Of a stretch of 64,000 nucleotides of DNA, positions 63,472 to 64,000 are shown in pieces. Origin of the DNA: Dermacoccus abyssi (GTDB taxonomy: Bacteria; Actinomycetota; Actinomycetes; Actinomycetales; Dermatophilaceae); assembly GCF_034541975.1 (NCBI RefSeq), contig NZ_JAVYJM010000001.1; one strand, 5' to 3'. The translations under genes and the position numbers were made by a program. Every line of letters begins with the position of its first letter. Within the stretch, counting starts at the first letter, position 1. Below the pieces are notes generated by a model. The model was not told the DNA's origin. It worked only from the letters and a program-made list of their open reading frames with translations, and did no database searches.

Positions 63472-64000
63472 GCTCCCTTCGTCGTCGAGCGTTCGAGGGC
63501 TGCGGTGCGTGAGCCGACGGGTTCACGACCCTCGACGACGTGGCGCGCGAGATCGTCCGTCAAGTGCGATCCGACACTCACGGCGACGCGTTGGTGACGT
63601 CCGGCGCTCGAGCCACCGAAACGGGGAGCCAGCCGTGCGGGGTCGTGGTGGCTGATGGCGACGGAGCCGCCGTCGTCGGAGACCACGACTGCGGACTCGG
63701 TAGCGGCACAAGCACGCAGCAGAGCGCTGATCGTGTCGCCGTCGGCGTAGGGGAGCGGGCCGAGCAACACGGCGCCGGAGCGCTCGGGATGGGACCTGAC
63801 CCAGTCGGCGAGCGCCGCAGTCAGTGCGGCGTTGAGATCGCGGCCCTGTTCGCGTGCGTGAGCCCCTGCTTCCGTCGCGCCGGTTCGCACGGCCTCGTCA
63901 TCGCTGAGGACGAGAAGGTTGGCAGGTTCGACGGCAGCGCTCACGGCGTCGATCGTGTCGAGGGCGCTCGCTCGAGCCCACGCGACGGGGTCGACGGTGC
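63468..64000 (-). CDS. CofC-like phospholactate guanylyltransferase, 5' end outside window
   Basis: The visible 177 codons match the C-terminal two thirds of CofC/FbiD proteins: LLVLSDDEAVRTGATEAGAH, GRDLNAALTAALADWV and AVLLGPLPYADGDTISALLR, with DDGGSVAISHHDPARLAPRF. These enzymes make the phosphoenolpyruvyl or lactyl-guanosine diphosphate precursor of coenzyme F420. The reading frame is open to the window edge, so the start is not seen. An internal GTG at 63944 is not the likely start. Confidence 0.75.
   Translation of the reverse strand, partial: TVDPVAWARASALDTIDAVSAAVEPANLLVLSDDEAVRTGATEAGAHAREQGRDLNAALTAALADWVRSHPERSGAVLLGPLPYADGDTISALLRACAATESAVVVSDDGGSVAISHHDPARLAPRFGGSSAGRHQRVAVSVGSHLTDDLARHVVEGREPVGSRTAALERSTTKGA

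Overview
The window comes from a high-GC actinobacterium, most likely a member of the Micrococcales. Support for this: GTG starts, genes whose -10 box lies 6-10 nt before the start codon, an NdgR/LtbR-type IclR regulator beside leuCD, the clpS-DUF2017 pair, DUF3039 and DUF2510-RDD proteins, a CofC-like (F420 pathway) protein, and a tmRNA tag ending in ALAA. The genus is inference only.

Positions 1 to about 30550 are an accessory island; about 30550 to 64000 is ordinary backbone. The island's right edge cuts into a tad pilus locus: the cpaF ATPase gene lacks its 5' part, while tadB, tadC and the pilin/TadE-like genes after it are intact.

The first 20.7 kb looks like an array of small gene cassettes. 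At least 17 copies, some degenerate, of a short palindrome (half-site close to GTAGCTCAAACG, 0-3 nt centre, then the reverse complement) separate unrelated units of one or two genes: LysE exporter, GNAT acetyltransferase, small membrane protein, ECF41-like sigma factor with a carboxymuconolactone decarboxylase-like protein, BKACE enzyme, methyltransferase, several VOC proteins, alpha/beta hydrolases and unknown proteins. In five genes the stop codon lies inside the palindrome. IS30, IS3, IS256 and IS481-type elements have invaded the array; the IS30 copy sits exactly at the centre of one palindrome.

A second theme is a family of IS481-ended transposons carrying a regulator plus passenger genes. 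One (15094-17832) carries a WYL regulator and an NmrA-like protein and splits an alpha/beta hydrolase gene. Another (26530-30406, flanked by CTAGG repeats) consists of two such units joined through truncated transposases; it carries a double-MerR regulator, an Imm5-like protein, an RCC1-repeat protein, a VOC protein and an AraC regulator. Between them (21.1-26.5 kb) lies a cell-wall/beta-lactam block: lipoprotein, frameshifted VanY-like carboxypeptidase, a class A beta-lactamase-like protein without a signal peptide, its LysR partner, and a divergent PBP2a-like lipoprotein.

The backbone reads: tad genes, prfB, ftsE-ftsX-M23 peptidase, smpB, a DUF2207 protein, pyruvate carboxylase (reverse strand), ssrA, a VanZ-like gene, a DEAD-box RNA helicase with very long RGG-type repeats, YqgE, DUF3039, MFS, SF2 helicase, RDD protein, pncA/pncB (reverse), clpS-DUF2017, gltX, tRNA-Gln, tRNA-Glu, the IclR regulator divergent from leuCD, HU, and a cofC-like gene running off the right edge.
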